Source of the DNA: Planomicrobium soli
GTDB lineage: Bacteria > Bacillota > Bacilli > Bacillales_A > Planococcaceae
DNA: 64,000 nucleotides
Direction of reading: 5' to 3'
Assembly: GCF_003014655.1 (NCBI RefSeq)
Contig: NZ_PYAT01000004.1
Span: 248,001 to 312,000 of the forward strand
In this document: positions 1-8,171 of the stretch, piece after piece
Layout of the letters: every line of letters begins with the position of its first letter
How positions within the stretch are numbered: the first letter of the stretch is position 1
The notes under the pieces: generated by a model
Told to the model about the DNA's origin: nothing
What the model saw: only the letters and a program-made list of their open reading frames with translations
Databases searched by the model: none
Made by a program: the position numbers and the translations under genes

Positions 1-178
1 GGATTATATTCTTTTCCAATTATATTCTAGCTTTCTAGCATACTAAAAAATTTAAAAGTAAGAGAATAAAGATAGAAAAAGATTTAATTTTTAATTAGGC
101 AAATGTATTCAGGTTTATTAAAAAGTAGATTAAGTAAACTGAATATTAAGTTACATTTTACTAGTTTTAAAAAATTAA

Positions 179-209
179 TTGTTAAAAGAATGTTAAATTA
201 AACTATAAT
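179..209 (+). promoter_or_regulatory. Candidate SigA promoter of the first sugar transferase gene
   Basis: TTGTTA at 179-184 and a perfect TATAAT at 204-209 are separated by 19 bases, slightly longer than ideal. A start near 216 would give a leader of about 190 bases before the TTG start at 407. The leader holds two ACTAGT palindromes. Nothing else is recognisable in bases 1-406, which are very AT-rich. Confidence 0.35.
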
Positions 210-406
210 ATGATTAATTATTGAAAATTCAGAAAAAGATCGGGGGGGTTGCAGTACTGTTTCAAAACTAGTTCTTAAAACTCTATTAAACTAGTAATTG
301 TCTCTAGTGTTAATTAAGTCAAAAAATTGCTCAATTAGACTTAGGAGATTAAACGAGAATTTCAAAACTTAATTGTAGATTACCAGACGAAAAAGGGGGG
401 ATCTTT

Positions 407-1096
407 TTGAAAGTTTCTGAGAGAAGAAAACAGGAGATAGCAACCGACTTTCTGCAACCTACTATTAAAGTAGCTGTAAATAATGTTAACAGTACTTATA
501 AATATATTAAGCGTTTTATCGACATCTTATTTTCATTAATTGGGATTATTCTTCTCCTTCCATTGTTGGTAGTTATATGTATTTTAATTAAGAGTGAAGA
601 CTGGCGCAGCCCAATCTTTTTTAAGCAACAACGAGTTGGAAAAGACGAAAAGGTATTTTATATGTATAAATTTCGTTCAATGGTAAGCAATGCGGAAGCG
701 TTAAAAGCAACTTTGGCAAAACGAAATGAAGCAACAGGACCAGTTTTTAAAATTAAACACGATCCGCGAGTTACGAAAATAGGAAGATTTATCAGAAAAA
801 CAAGTATTGATGAACTGCCTCAGCTATTAAATGTGCTCAAAGGAGAAATGAGTTTAGTAGGACCGAGACCACCGCTGCCGGATGAGGTGGAGCAATATAC
901 TGTTCATGAAAAAAAGCGGTTGGCTGTAACTCCAGGACTTACTTGCTATTGGCAGGTAAGTGGAAGAAGTAGTATTGGATTTGAAGAATGGGTTGCTTTG
1001 GACCTGAAATATATAGAAGAGCAATGTATTTTAGTGGATTTAAAACTAATATTTAAAACGTTATTAGTTCTCTTTGGTTCACGTAACGCTTATTAG
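407..1096 (+). CDS. Undecaprenyl-phosphate sugar-1-phosphate transferase (bacterial sugar transferase family)
   Basis: This 229-residue protein is a short-form initiating transferase, which loads the first sugar-1-phosphate onto undecaprenyl phosphate at the inner membrane face to begin a polysaccharide repeat. It has one N-terminal hydrophobic hairpin (about residues 36-62) followed by the catalytic domain with KFRSM, DELPQLLNVLKGEMSLVGPRP and PGLTCYWQVSGRSS, all hallmarks of the PF02397 family. The start is TTG with AAAAGGGGGG just upstream. A strong terminator follows at 1103, so it appears monocistronic. Sugar specificity (Glc, Gal, GlcNAc, bacillosamine) cannot be read from sequence. A second intact member lies at 50120 and a broken one at 12487. 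Confidence 0.92.
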   Translation: MKVSERRKQEIATDFLQPTIKVAVNNVNSTYKYIKRFIDILFSLIGIILLLPLLVVICILIKSEDWRSPIFFKQQRVGKDEKVFYMYKFRSMVSNAEALKATLAKRNEATGPVFKIKHDPRVTKIGRFIRKTSIDELPQLLNVLKGEMSLVGPRPPLPDEVEQYTVHEKKRLAVTPGLTCYWQVSGRSSIGFEEWVALDLKYIEEQCILVDLKLIFKTLLVLFGSRNAY

Positions 1097-1102
1097 AATA
1101 TA

Positions 1103-1142
1103 AACCTCTGCCAATTTGATTTCGGCAGAGGTTTTACTTTTT
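1103..1142 (+). terminator. Intrinsic terminator of the sugar transferase gene
   Basis: A perfect 10-bp stem (AACCTCTGCC 1103-1112 with GGCAGAGGTT 1124-1133) is followed by a T-rich tract. Confidence 0.9.
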
Positions 1143-1261
1143 TGTGGGAAATTAAATTGTTCATCAGTTAAAGTTGGGGAGCCAGTACTTGATCATTATT
1201 GACAATTACATTATAAAATTCTAGAAAGAAGGTAAAGAATTCTATGGTCTAGAAGAAAAAA

Positions 1262-1270
1262 TGATATAAT
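1262..1270 (+). promoter_or_regulatory. Extended -10 promoter before the 58-residue small protein
   Basis: TGATATAAT matches an extended -10 (TGn plus TATAAT at 1265-1270); no good -35 is visible at the right distance. A second possibility is TTGACA (1199-1204), 17 bases, TAGAAA (1222-1227). Either would give a leader of 125-170 bases. Confidence 0.4.
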
Positions 1271-1402
1271 TAAAGTAGAAAAATATAGAAAATGTTGGGT
1301 TTTAATTAACAAAGAAGTTTTTGTATAAAGGTCCAAAATAAAAGCAAAAAGGTATTTTAAATTTAGTATTTATAAAAAATAAACTTAAAAGAGGCGTTTC
1401 CT

Positions 1403-1579
1403 ATGTGGGGAGTATTTATGAGTGGAGGATTATTAATTCTAGCCATTGTCTTTTCTTTAGCTAAAGCTAGTTCTCGTTCTGACAAAATTACTGATGCACA
1501 CCGTACCGAATTGCTTGAAAGAAAAAAAGTAGGGAAAACATCTTACGATGCTCAAAATAAAAATCAAATGAAGGGTTGA
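1403..1579 (+). CDS. Small single-span membrane protein of unknown function (58 residues)
   Basis: The ORF starts MWGVFMSGGLLILAIVF, a hydrophobic segment (about residues 2-20), followed by a polar basic tail rich in Ser, Lys and Gln. An AGAGG sits at 1390-1394 at suitable spacing, a promoter-like element lies upstream and a strong terminator begins at the stop codon, so it is packaged as a genuine monocistronic gene despite its size. A second in-frame ATG at 1418 is an alternative start. I do not recognise a family. It may be a small membrane-associated regulator; this is only suggested by size and topology. Confidence 0.6.
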   Translation: MWGVFMSGGLLILAIVFSLAKASSRSDKITDAHRTELLERKKVGKTSYDAQNKNQMKG

Positions 1580-1624
1580 AAGAAGCTTTTTATTCAGGGA
1601 CTACTGAAAAAAGCTTCTTTTTTT
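1579..1624 (+). terminator. Terminator of the 58-residue ORF
   Basis: AAAGAAGCTTTTT and its complement AAAAAAGCTTCTTT pair around a short loop, with a two-base bulge, followed by a run of T. The left arm overlaps the stop codon. Confidence 0.85.
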
Positions 1625-1686
1625 ATTACAGGAACTTTTGAAGAGGAAATTTTATATAAGAGTATTTATAACAGCAAAATGAAAAT

Positions 1687-1735
1687 AAAAAGCTCTGTGG
1701 ACAGTTGCATTTCAACTATTCACAGAGCTTTTTTT
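1687..1735. terminator. Orphan, possibly bidirectional terminator
   Basis: A perfect 13-bp stem AAAAAGCTCTGTG (1687-1699) / CACAGAGCTTTTT (1721-1733) has A and T tracts on both sides, so it could stop transcripts from either direction. No gene lies between it and the preceding terminator; it may be the scar of a lost gene or end a small RNA. Confidence 0.7.
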
Positions 1736-1740
1736 AAAAG

Positions 1741-2210
1741 GGATATTTGAAGTCATTATTGTTCGTTATATGATCTGAGTAGTTAAGAAGAATAGATTTA
1801 TTAAAGAACAGTTGCTAGGTATCTATAAGAATTAGACTTACGACATAACTCTCGGTTAAAAATTTTATAAAAATTTTGAGGCATTAATCAATACTAAATT
1901 ACCAAGCTGGTATAAATTCTTTAATAATCCATATAAATACTAATGGATAAGGATTCATAAAAAGTAAAGACTAATGGGAAAATTAATGGATAGTTTATAT
2001 ATTTCATTAATCGAAATTTATTATAAAAATATTAACTTGATATTTTATCAGATTATTCGTAAAATTGTGATTAATCTATTTTTTACTAATAGCTTAGAAT
2101 TCTATTATTGTAAATTAATCCTAAGGAGGAGTTTAAATTCAAGTAAAGAGGTCTTGTTTCAATATTAATAAATTTAATTTTTTCATTATCTAGTAAAGGA
2201 CTGAAGCAAA
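1741..2210. other. Gene-poor AT-rich stretch
   Basis: No convincing gene. A 64-codon reading frame at 1974-2168 has low-complexity Ile/Leu/Asn/Tyr content and no ribosome binding site, and is judged spurious. The promoter of the gene at 2211 must lie here, but I cannot pick one confidently. Confidence 0.5.
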
Positions 2211-4061
2211 ATGCAGGGGATGATATTAGCAGCGGGGATGGGAAAGCGTCTTAAAGAATTAACAAATAACAATACAAAAAGTATGGTGAAAGTAAATGGC
2301 GTAACTATGATTGAAAGAATGCTTCGCCAATTAGATGAACTCCAGCTTTCAAAAATTGTCTTAGTAATTGGATATAAAGGAAAAGAATTGCTCGAGTTTG
2401 TTTCAACTTTAGGAATCCATACACCAATAGAATATGTGGAAAATAAAATCTATGATAAAACGAACAATATCTACTCACTTTACATGGCGAGAGACTATCT
2501 GTTAAGGGAAGATACATTGTTATTAGAATCAGATTTAATCTTTGAAAGTTCTATACTAAGTAAGTTGATTGATAATCCTTACCCAAGTCTTGCATTAGTG
2601 GCTAAATATGAAAGCTGGATGGATGGTACAGTAGTCACTTTGGATGAAGACAACAATATAAAAAGTTTTTTAAGTAAAAAAGATTTCAAATATGAAGATC
2701 GGCACGAATATTTCAAAACAGTTAACATATATAAATTCAGCAAAGAATTTTCCGCTACTCATTATGTTCCTTTTTTAGAAGCTTATAGCAAAGCGCTTGG
2801 GAACAATGAATATTACGAACAAGTACTTAAAGTAATTACGATGCTTGATAAACCAGAAATAAAAGCGACTATTTTAGAAAATGAGCCTTGGTATGAAATA
2901 GATGATGTACAAGACCTTGATATAGCAGAATCTATTTTTGCCACTTCTTCTCATGAGAAGTTAAACAAAATACAAAACAGATATGGTGGCTATTGGAGGT
3001 ATCCAGGTCTAATTGACTTTTGTTATTTGGTGAACCCTTTTTACCCGCCTCCAAAATTGCTTGATGAAATAAAAGCGAATTTCGATCGCTTGATCTGCGA
3101 TTATCCTTCAGGAATTGAAGTTAATAGCTTGCTGGCTGCTAAATATTTTGGATTGAAGAAAGAGCACGTAGTTGTTGGGAATGGTGCGGCTGAATTAATT
3201 AAGTCTTTGATGGGAATTTTTGATGGTAAGATTGGCATGGCTCTTCCCACATTTGAAGAATATGTAAATCGGAAACGTTCTAATGATCTTGTTCCTTTCT
3301 ATCCGGATAACAAGAATTATTCCTACACAGCAGACGATTTAATAAATTTCTATGAAGATAAGGATATATCGGTTTTACTACTAATTAATCCCGATAATCC
3401 TTCAGGAAACTATATCAATAAGAGTGGTATTTTGAAACTTGCGGCATGGGCTGAAAGCAAACAGATAAACTTTATTTTGGATGAATCATTTGTCGACTTT
3501 GCGGACGAGACAAGTGCTACTCTTTTACAAGAAGAAATTTTATCGAGCTTTCCTAATCTGATTGTCCTTAAAAGCATCTCCAAATCCTTTGGTGTACCAG
3601 GGCTACGTCTAGGTATTCTTGCAGCCAATAATATGGAACTAATTGAAACTATAAGAAAAGATATAGCTATTTGGAATATCAATTCCTTTGGGGAATTTTA
3701 TATGCAGATTTTTGAGAAGTATAGAGATGATTATGAGAATGCCATGCAAAAATTTAAATTAGTAAGACGAGATTATATCGAAAATCTGGAAGCTATAGAC
3801 TCTATACGTGTTGTACCTTCTCAAGCGAATTATGTAATGTGCGAAATTTTAGGAGCTTACAAAACGAAAGATGTGACAGAAGCATTGTTGGACAGATTCA
3901 ATCTGCTAATAAAAGATTTGTCGCAAAAAAATGGAGCAGACGGAGAGTATGTTCGACTTGCAGTAAAGAGGCCGGAAGAAAACAAAAAAATGGTTGCAGC
4001 TTTAAAAGAAATTTTAGAACCAAACAATATAATAGTAGAGGTGCACGAACAGAAAATTTAA
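2211..4061 (+). CDS. Bifunctional nucleotidyltransferase / PLP-dependent CobD-HisC-like enzyme
   Basis: A 616-residue fusion. Residues 1-245 are a LicC-like NTP transferase with the signature LAAGMGKRL (6-14), the lysine at 23, a metal-binding Asp in ESD (106-108) and EIDDVQDL (229-236); such domains make CDP-choline-like activated groups. Residues 255-610 are a fold-type I PLP enzyme: the NPDNPSGN loop (393-400), Asp424 for the pyridine nitrogen and Schiff-base Lys458 in SISKSFGVPGLRLG. The YGG...DFCYLVNP start resembles CobD (threonine-phosphate decarboxylase) and HisC. The combination suggests production of a phospho-amino-alcohol (or 2-aminoethylphosphonate) and its cytidylylation. The neighbours are a DUF1015 protein and a LicD transferase, fitting decoration of a surface glycan. 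Domain calls are firm; the substrate is inference. The ribosome binding site before ATG 2211 is weak. Confidence 0.85.
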   Translation: MQGMILAAGMGKRLKELTNNNTKSMVKVNGVTMIERMLRQLDELQLSKIVLVIGYKGKELLEFVSTLGIHTPIEYVENKIYDKTNNIYSLYMARDYLLREDTLLLESDLIFESSILSKLIDNPYPSLALVAKYESWMDGTVVTLDEDNNIKSFLSKKDFKYEDRHEYFKTVNIYKFSKEFSATHYVPFLEAYSKALGNNEYYEQVLKVITMLDKPEIKATILENEPWYEIDDVQDLDIAESIFATSSHEKLNKIQNRYGGYWRYPGLIDFCYLVNPFYPPPKLLDEIKANFDRLICDYPSGIEVNSLLAAKYFGLKKEHVVVGNGAAELIKSLMGIFDGKIGMALPTFEEYVNRKRSNDLVPFYPDNKNYSYTADDLINFYEDKDISVLLLINPDNPSGNYINKSGILKLAAWAESKQINFILDESFVDFADETSATLLQEEILSSFPNLIVLKSISKSFGVPGLRLGILAANNMELIETIRKDIAIWNINSFGEFYMQIFEKYRDDYENAMQKFKLVRRDYIENLEAIDSIRVVPSQANYVMCEILGAYKTKDVTEALLDRFNLLIKDLSQKNGADGEYVRLAVKRPEENKKMVAALKEILEPNNIIVEVHEQKI

Positions 4062-4353
4062 TTCGTGCCGATGTTTTTAGTTGCGATATATGCGCTGAAT
4101 TAGTTTTTGGTTTTTATATCAAAGCATTAAAGAAAGCTGGCTTGGCCGATGATATTTTAATAAACCTATTATGAAGGAATGTCTGTTAAAACTCCTATAT
4201 ACAGGCTTGATGAATAGCAGTACGTCGGAAGCTACTAAGATAATTTGAGGTTATGAAAGATTTTTTAATAAAAATTTCTTTATCGAGAAGAAAGTGAAGA
4301 TGGTGGATTGCTCCTAAAAAATAGAAACGAATTTTACAAGGTGGTGAGATATT

Positions 4354-5403
4354 TTGGAAATTAATGTGTTGGAAAAATCTTTTATCAATATTAGCGGGGA
4401 AATATACGATTCTGAATATATTAACTTGGTCAACATAGAAGGAGATAAAGTAGCGCTTGATGAGAGGACTCTGTTTCTTACTCATGTGGAGAAAGAAAGA
4501 CTAAATGTACAGCCAATTAAAAATTATAATGATGCCGTTTATATTTTTAAGTATAAACATGTTTATGGGATGATTGGAGACGTGCCGATCAAGGAGTATG
4601 ACTCTGGCCGGATAAAATGCCATGAGCTTGTGATGCCTGACACTGTTCAAGGAATGTTAAGTAATCTCCACAGTTATAATTGTGAAGCGGCTCCAATCTT
4701 ACTGGCACACCGGAAAAAAATTAATTACTCATACTATATTTCTGAAAAGAAGTATGTAGAAAATTTTAGTTTAAGTGAAGGATTGGAGATTTACGTTTTT
4801 TGTGGAGTAGAAGCTGTTAAAATCACAAAAGAATTTGTGGATGAAGAAAATGTTTATGTGGCTGATGGGCATCATCGCCTATATACAACTTCGTTATCAA
4901 GCTTTAAAAGCTCGGTTTTGTCTTGCTTGATTAGCTTCGAATACTTAGATATTTTACCCATCCATCGGCTTATTCCAAATATTGATGCACAGCTCTTTGA
5001 AAATGCGAAAGATTTTATTCATAGAAAATTTAATGTGATGACAGAACACACGCCTCTATCAAAAGGCAAAGTCCGCCTTGAATATGAAGAAGAAAAGTTT
5101 GTTGTAGATCTAATAGAGTTAAATTCAGATGCTTTTTGGAATAATGACATATACCGCTTAAATACACAAATTATTACTCAAGCTTTCCGTATTTTTGATA
5201 CAGGCAGCCTTCTGTATCTCTCAAATATGGAATTAAAAAATTATAAATCATCGCCTGGCAAGAAGAATATCTTAATCGAAACGTATCCCGTAACTAAAGA
5301 AGAATTTATGAATTGTGCCAATAACAACACTATAATGCCGCCGAAATCTACATGGTTCGCACCTAAGTTTCCATCGTTTTTGGTTTTTAAACAGTATAAA
5401 TAA
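4354..5403 (+). CDS. DUF1015-family protein, possible amino-acid (serine) kinase
   Basis: A 349-residue soluble protein with the DUF1015 hallmark DGHHR at 171-175 (VADGHHRLYT) and an upstream IKCHE (87-91). The TTG start at 4354 is set by AAGGTGGTGAGA ending six bases upstream. It lies 292 bases after the nucleotidyltransferase/CobD-like fusion with no terminator between, so co-transcription is likely. DUF1015 proteins are reported near serine metabolism and I suspect kinship with ParB-like free-serine kinases, but I cannot verify this without a search. If it phosphorylates serine, its product would be the natural substrate for a CobD-like decarboxylase next door. The family call is good; the function is a hypothesis. 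Confidence 0.7.
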   Translation: MEINVLEKSFINISGEIYDSEYINLVNIEGDKVALDERTLFLTHVEKERLNVQPIKNYNDAVYIFKYKHVYGMIGDVPIKEYDSGRIKCHELVMPDTVQGMLSNLHSYNCEAAPILLAHRKKINYSYYISEKKYVENFSLSEGLEIYVFCGVEAVKITKEFVDEENVYVADGHHRLYTTSLSSFKSSVLSCLISFEYLDILPIHRLIPNIDAQLFENAKDFIHRKFNVMTEHTPLSKGKVRLEYEEEKFVVDLIELNSDAFWNNDIYRLNTQIITQAFRIFDTGSLLYLSNMELKNYKSSPGKKNILIETYPVTKEEFMNCANNNTIMPPKSTWFAPKFPSFLVFKQYK

Positions 5404-5915
5404 TTGCTTGAAATTAATAAAAAATAGTTTATAGACGATTGAAGTAGCATATGGATTGTTTGATTTTGCTATTAATTTTGTTGTAGAGTTGTCGTTTTGA
5501 TGATTTAACGTGGGTCTTCCTTTTTTACTGAATTTGTATGCACTGGAAAGTGATGTTTGTTCTAAATCAAAATATTTTCGAAACTTGCCACAACCTTCCA
5601 CTATTATTGTTTATTCAAAGTGGAATGCGAAAATAAAGATGATGAAAATCAAGTTTTTTCTTAATATTTAAAAGAGAAAGTTTAACAGTTTTTTATACTT
5701 CTAATTTTGGGGGTTAAACATTACCCTAAAAAAACTACAAATTATAGTAGATTTAGAATGAAATCATATCATATTTAACGATTAGTAGATCGTTTGAATG
5801 GAAAGATTTGAATAGTTATAAAATGATTGATGAAAATTGGAAAAGAACAATACTATATATAAGATAATAGTAAAATTTCTTTGTAAAAGAAAAAGAGGGA
5901 AGGGGTGTGCTGTAA
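5404..5915. other. 512-base gap before the LicD-like gene
   Basis: Very AT-rich, no credible reading frame. A weak promoter candidate (TTGATG 5827-5832, 18 bases, TACTAT 5851-5856) lies about 60 bases before the LicD-like start, so this gene may have its own promoter. No clear terminator for the DUF1015 gene was seen. Confidence 0.35.
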
Positions 5916-6599
5916 ATGAATATCATTGGATCAACTAAAGACTATTTGAAGCGATACAAAATAATATACGATTTATATTTTATGCTTGTTACTCCCATTC
6001 GTACAAAAGCAATAAAGAAAAATGGATTTTATGTTTTAAATTTAGTAAATGAAGTTTTTCAATCACTTAACTTAAAACACTTTGCAGATTTTGGAACGCT
6101 ATTAGGTTTTATTAGAGAAAAAAATTTTATATCACATGATGCAGATTTGGATTTCGGGGTTTTAATTAACGAGGAAGGAGAACGGAAACTTATTGAATAC
6201 GAAATGAAAAAAAGGGGTTTTATAAAAACTCAAGAATTTATTTATGAAGGAGAGGTTGTAGAAGAATCATATAAAATTCAAGGTGTAAAAGTAGATTTTT
6301 TCTATTACAAAAATGAAGAAAATAAAAGTAAATGTTATTCTTTTTATCGATTACCAGAAGTCCATTATAAAAAAATAACTGATTTTAGTGTATTTGAATA
6401 TAATTTTTCTAAAATAAATGAATTGGAAAATATAATTCTTAATGGTACTCGAGTACCTGTGCCAAAAAATCCGGAAAAAGCTTTAGAAGAAAAATATGGT
6501 ATAAATTGGAAAGTTCCTGATGAAAAGTTTGAATTTTGGATGTCACCAAGTATTGTTAATGTTGATGCTATTGGAATATTAAAGAAAAAAAATTTTTGA
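5916..6599 (+). CDS. LicD-family phosphotransferase
   Basis: A 227-residue protein with the LicD core DFGTLLGFIREKNFISHDAD (58-77), in which Asp75, Asp77 and Asp79 form the acidic nucleotidyltransferase-fold triad. LicD enzymes move phosphocholine, phosphoethanolamine or related phosphodiester groups from a CDP carrier to cell-surface sugars. GAGGGAAGGGG lies upstream of ATG 5916. It is the expected last step for the cytidylyltransferase/CobD-like fusion at 2211 and the DUF1015 protein. It is even more AT-rich than its neighbours, which suggests recent acquisition. No signal peptide or obvious membrane span, so it would act on the cytoplasmic lipid-linked repeat unit. Family call strong; transferred group unknown. 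Confidence 0.85.
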   Translation: MNIIGSTKDYLKRYKIIYDLYFMLVTPIRTKAIKKNGFYVLNLVNEVFQSLNLKHFADFGTLLGFIREKNFISHDADLDFGVLINEEGERKLIEYEMKKRGFIKTQEFIYEGEVVEESYKIQGVKVDFFYYKNEENKSKCYSFYRLPEVHYKKITDFSVFEYNFSKINELENIILNGTRVPVPKNPEKALEEKYGINWKVPDEKFEFWMSPSIVNVDAIGILKKKNF

Positions 6600-6822
6600 T
6601 TATAATCAAACTATACTTTCTAAAAAATACTAATGAAATATTTTATACAAACCTTATTTACTAAGATCAATATCATAATGTTTAATTTTAAAAAATTATA
6701 TAAGGACAGAAAATAAACGCTTTTCAGAGCATATTTTAAAAATTAAAGTAATAATTTTTTCTTTTTAATTTTTTAAATTATCTGTTATTTGTAATAATAA
6801 TTATGTTAGAATGGATTTTAAT

Positions 6823-6870
6823 AAATAAACTAGATAAAAAGTAACTATTATCTAGTTTATTTTATTATTT
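6823..6870 (+). terminator. Strong intrinsic terminator downstream of the LicD-like gene
   Basis: A perfect 15-bp stem (6823-6837 with 6848-6862) and 10-base loop followed by a T-rich tract. It lies 224 bases after the LicD stop; the bases between hold no gene. Confidence 0.75.
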
Positions 6871-7052
6871 TTGTATTTATATAGATAAAATTATACTATT
6901 TCAGTTATGCGAAATCTTTAAAATCAACATGAGACCTTTTTATAGGCATGAATCATTCTTTAAAAGTTGAAAATAACATTTGTTCTAATGCCAAAAAAAG
7001 AAGTTTAAATTTTTCCTAGTGATGGAGCATAAAAAGCAGAAAGGAAGAATCA

Positions 7053-7268
7053 TTGAAAGGTATTATTTTAGCTGGCGGAAAAGGCACACGATTATATCCA
7101 TTGATCAAAGCAATATGAAAGCAAATGCTTCCGGTATACGATAAGCCAAAGTTTTATTATCCACTTTCAATTTCAATGAGAGTAGGCATTAGAGAAATAT
7201 TGATCATTTCTAATCCTAGGAGTATTTCATCTTATTTAAGTTTATTGGGAAATAGGCAGAGTTCATAA
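7053..7268 (+). pseudogene. rfbA: Truncated, interrupted glucose-1-phosphate thymidylyltransferase (rmlA/rfbA)
   Basis: The conceptual translation from TTG 7053 (AGGAAG upstream) begins KGIILAGGKGTRLYPLIKAI, then an in-frame TGA at 7116-7118, then KQMLPVYDKPKFYYPLSISM and GIREILIISNPRS, and stops at TAA 7266-7268. This is unmistakably the first quarter of RmlA, the enzyme that makes dTDP-glucose for dTDP-rhamnose. The rest (about 220 residues) is gone; the 170 bases that follow have stops in every frame. No rmlB, rmlC or rmlD is present in the window, so the dTDP-rhamnose branch seems to have been lost from this locus. Confidence 0.88.
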
Positions 7269-7436
7269 ATAGCTAGAAACACTGGATAAAAGTGCAATTA
7301 GTTAAAGTATAAAAATAGAAATTATCAATGCAAGATATAGTATATCAAGTAATGTAAAAGGGTTAATGGGTTAAATAGGTATTACTTGGAACAAATTAAA
7401 GAATGCTCAACAGGAATAAAAAATAGGAGGTAAGAA

Positions 7437-8165
7437 ATGGAAGAAGGAATCAGTTTAAGAGAAGTGTTTAATATACTTAATAAATATAAAGTGTTAATTC
7501 TTTCTATCACTTTTGTTGCTGCACTATTGGCAGGGATACTGTCTTATTTTGTACTTCCACCAGTTTATGAAGGTTCAACGGAGATTTTGGTTAACCAAAA
7601 TAGAGCACAAAATAACCAACTGACGGGCCAGGATGTTGAAGCCGATATACGATTGATTAAGACCTACAGTGATATTGTAGAAAATCCGGAAATATTGAAA
7701 ACCGTAAGTGAACAACTTAACTTAGGTCTTACAGCTAAGCAAATGAGCGAACAGATAACCGTCACCTCCAATGAAAACTCACAGGTCATTAGTATTTCTG
7801 TAAGAGATAAGAATATTGAAAGAGCTGTATCAATTGCTAATACGATAGTAGAAGTGTTCAGTGAAGAAGTTAGAAAATTGCTAAATGTAAGTAATGTATC
7901 CGTTATATCTGCTGCAGACATAGAAGACAATCCTTTACCAGTGGGTCCGAAAGTTTTTTTGAATACGGCAATAACGTCTCTAATTGGTTTGCTATTTGGC
8001 ACAAGTCTTGCCTTCTTGATCAACTACTTGAATACGACCATAAAAAACGATCAAGATGTGGAAAATGTTCTGAATATACCTGTCCTTGCTATGATCCCTT
8101 CTTTGGTGGAGAAAGAAAAGCCTAAAGAAATCGTCAAGACTACTTTTGAAAGAAAGGAGGTTTGA
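7437..8165 (+). CDS. Polysaccharide co-polymerase / tyrosine-kinase modulator (CapA/EpsA-YveK type, Wzz domain)
   Basis: A 242-residue membrane protein with one transmembrane helix near each end (about residues 17-40 and 175-197) and an extracellular Wzz-type loop; the N-terminal ISLREVFNILNKYK motif and the PLPVGPKVFLNTAITSLIGL segment before the second helix are typical of CapA/YveK. In Gram-positives it activates the cytoplasmic BY-kinase encoded next and sets polymer length. AGGAGG precedes ATG 7437. The stop is six bases from the start of the kinase gene, and the partner's ribosome binding site lies inside this gene's end, indicating translational coupling. The cytoplasmic C-terminal tail (about 45 residues) is the expected kinase-activating segment. 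Confidence 0.9.
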   Translation: MEEGISLREVFNILNKYKVLILSITFVAALLAGILSYFVLPPVYEGSTEILVNQNRAQNNQLTGQDVEADIRLIKTYSDIVENPEILKTVSEQLNLGLTAKQMSEQITVTSNENSQVISISVRDKNIERAVSIANTIVEVFSEEVRKLLNVSNVSVISAADIEDNPLPVGPKVFLNTAITSLIGLLFGTSLAFLINYLNTTIKNDQDVENVLNIPVLAMIPSLVEKEKPKEIVKTTFERKEV

Positions 8166-8171
8166 GAATCT

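Noticed and set aside
1974-2168. 64-codon open frame before the nucleotidyltransferase fusion
   Set aside because: Low-complexity Ile/Leu/Asn/Tyr content from AT-rich DNA, no ribosome binding site, no recognisable motif.
3839-4174. 111-codon frame overlapping the end of the fusion gene
   Set aside because: Out-of-frame overlap with the PLP domain; translation has no protein-like pattern.
5272-5601. 109-codon minus-strand frame after the DUF1015 gene
   Set aside because: Overlaps the DUF1015 gene end antisense, no ribosome binding site or recognisable motif.
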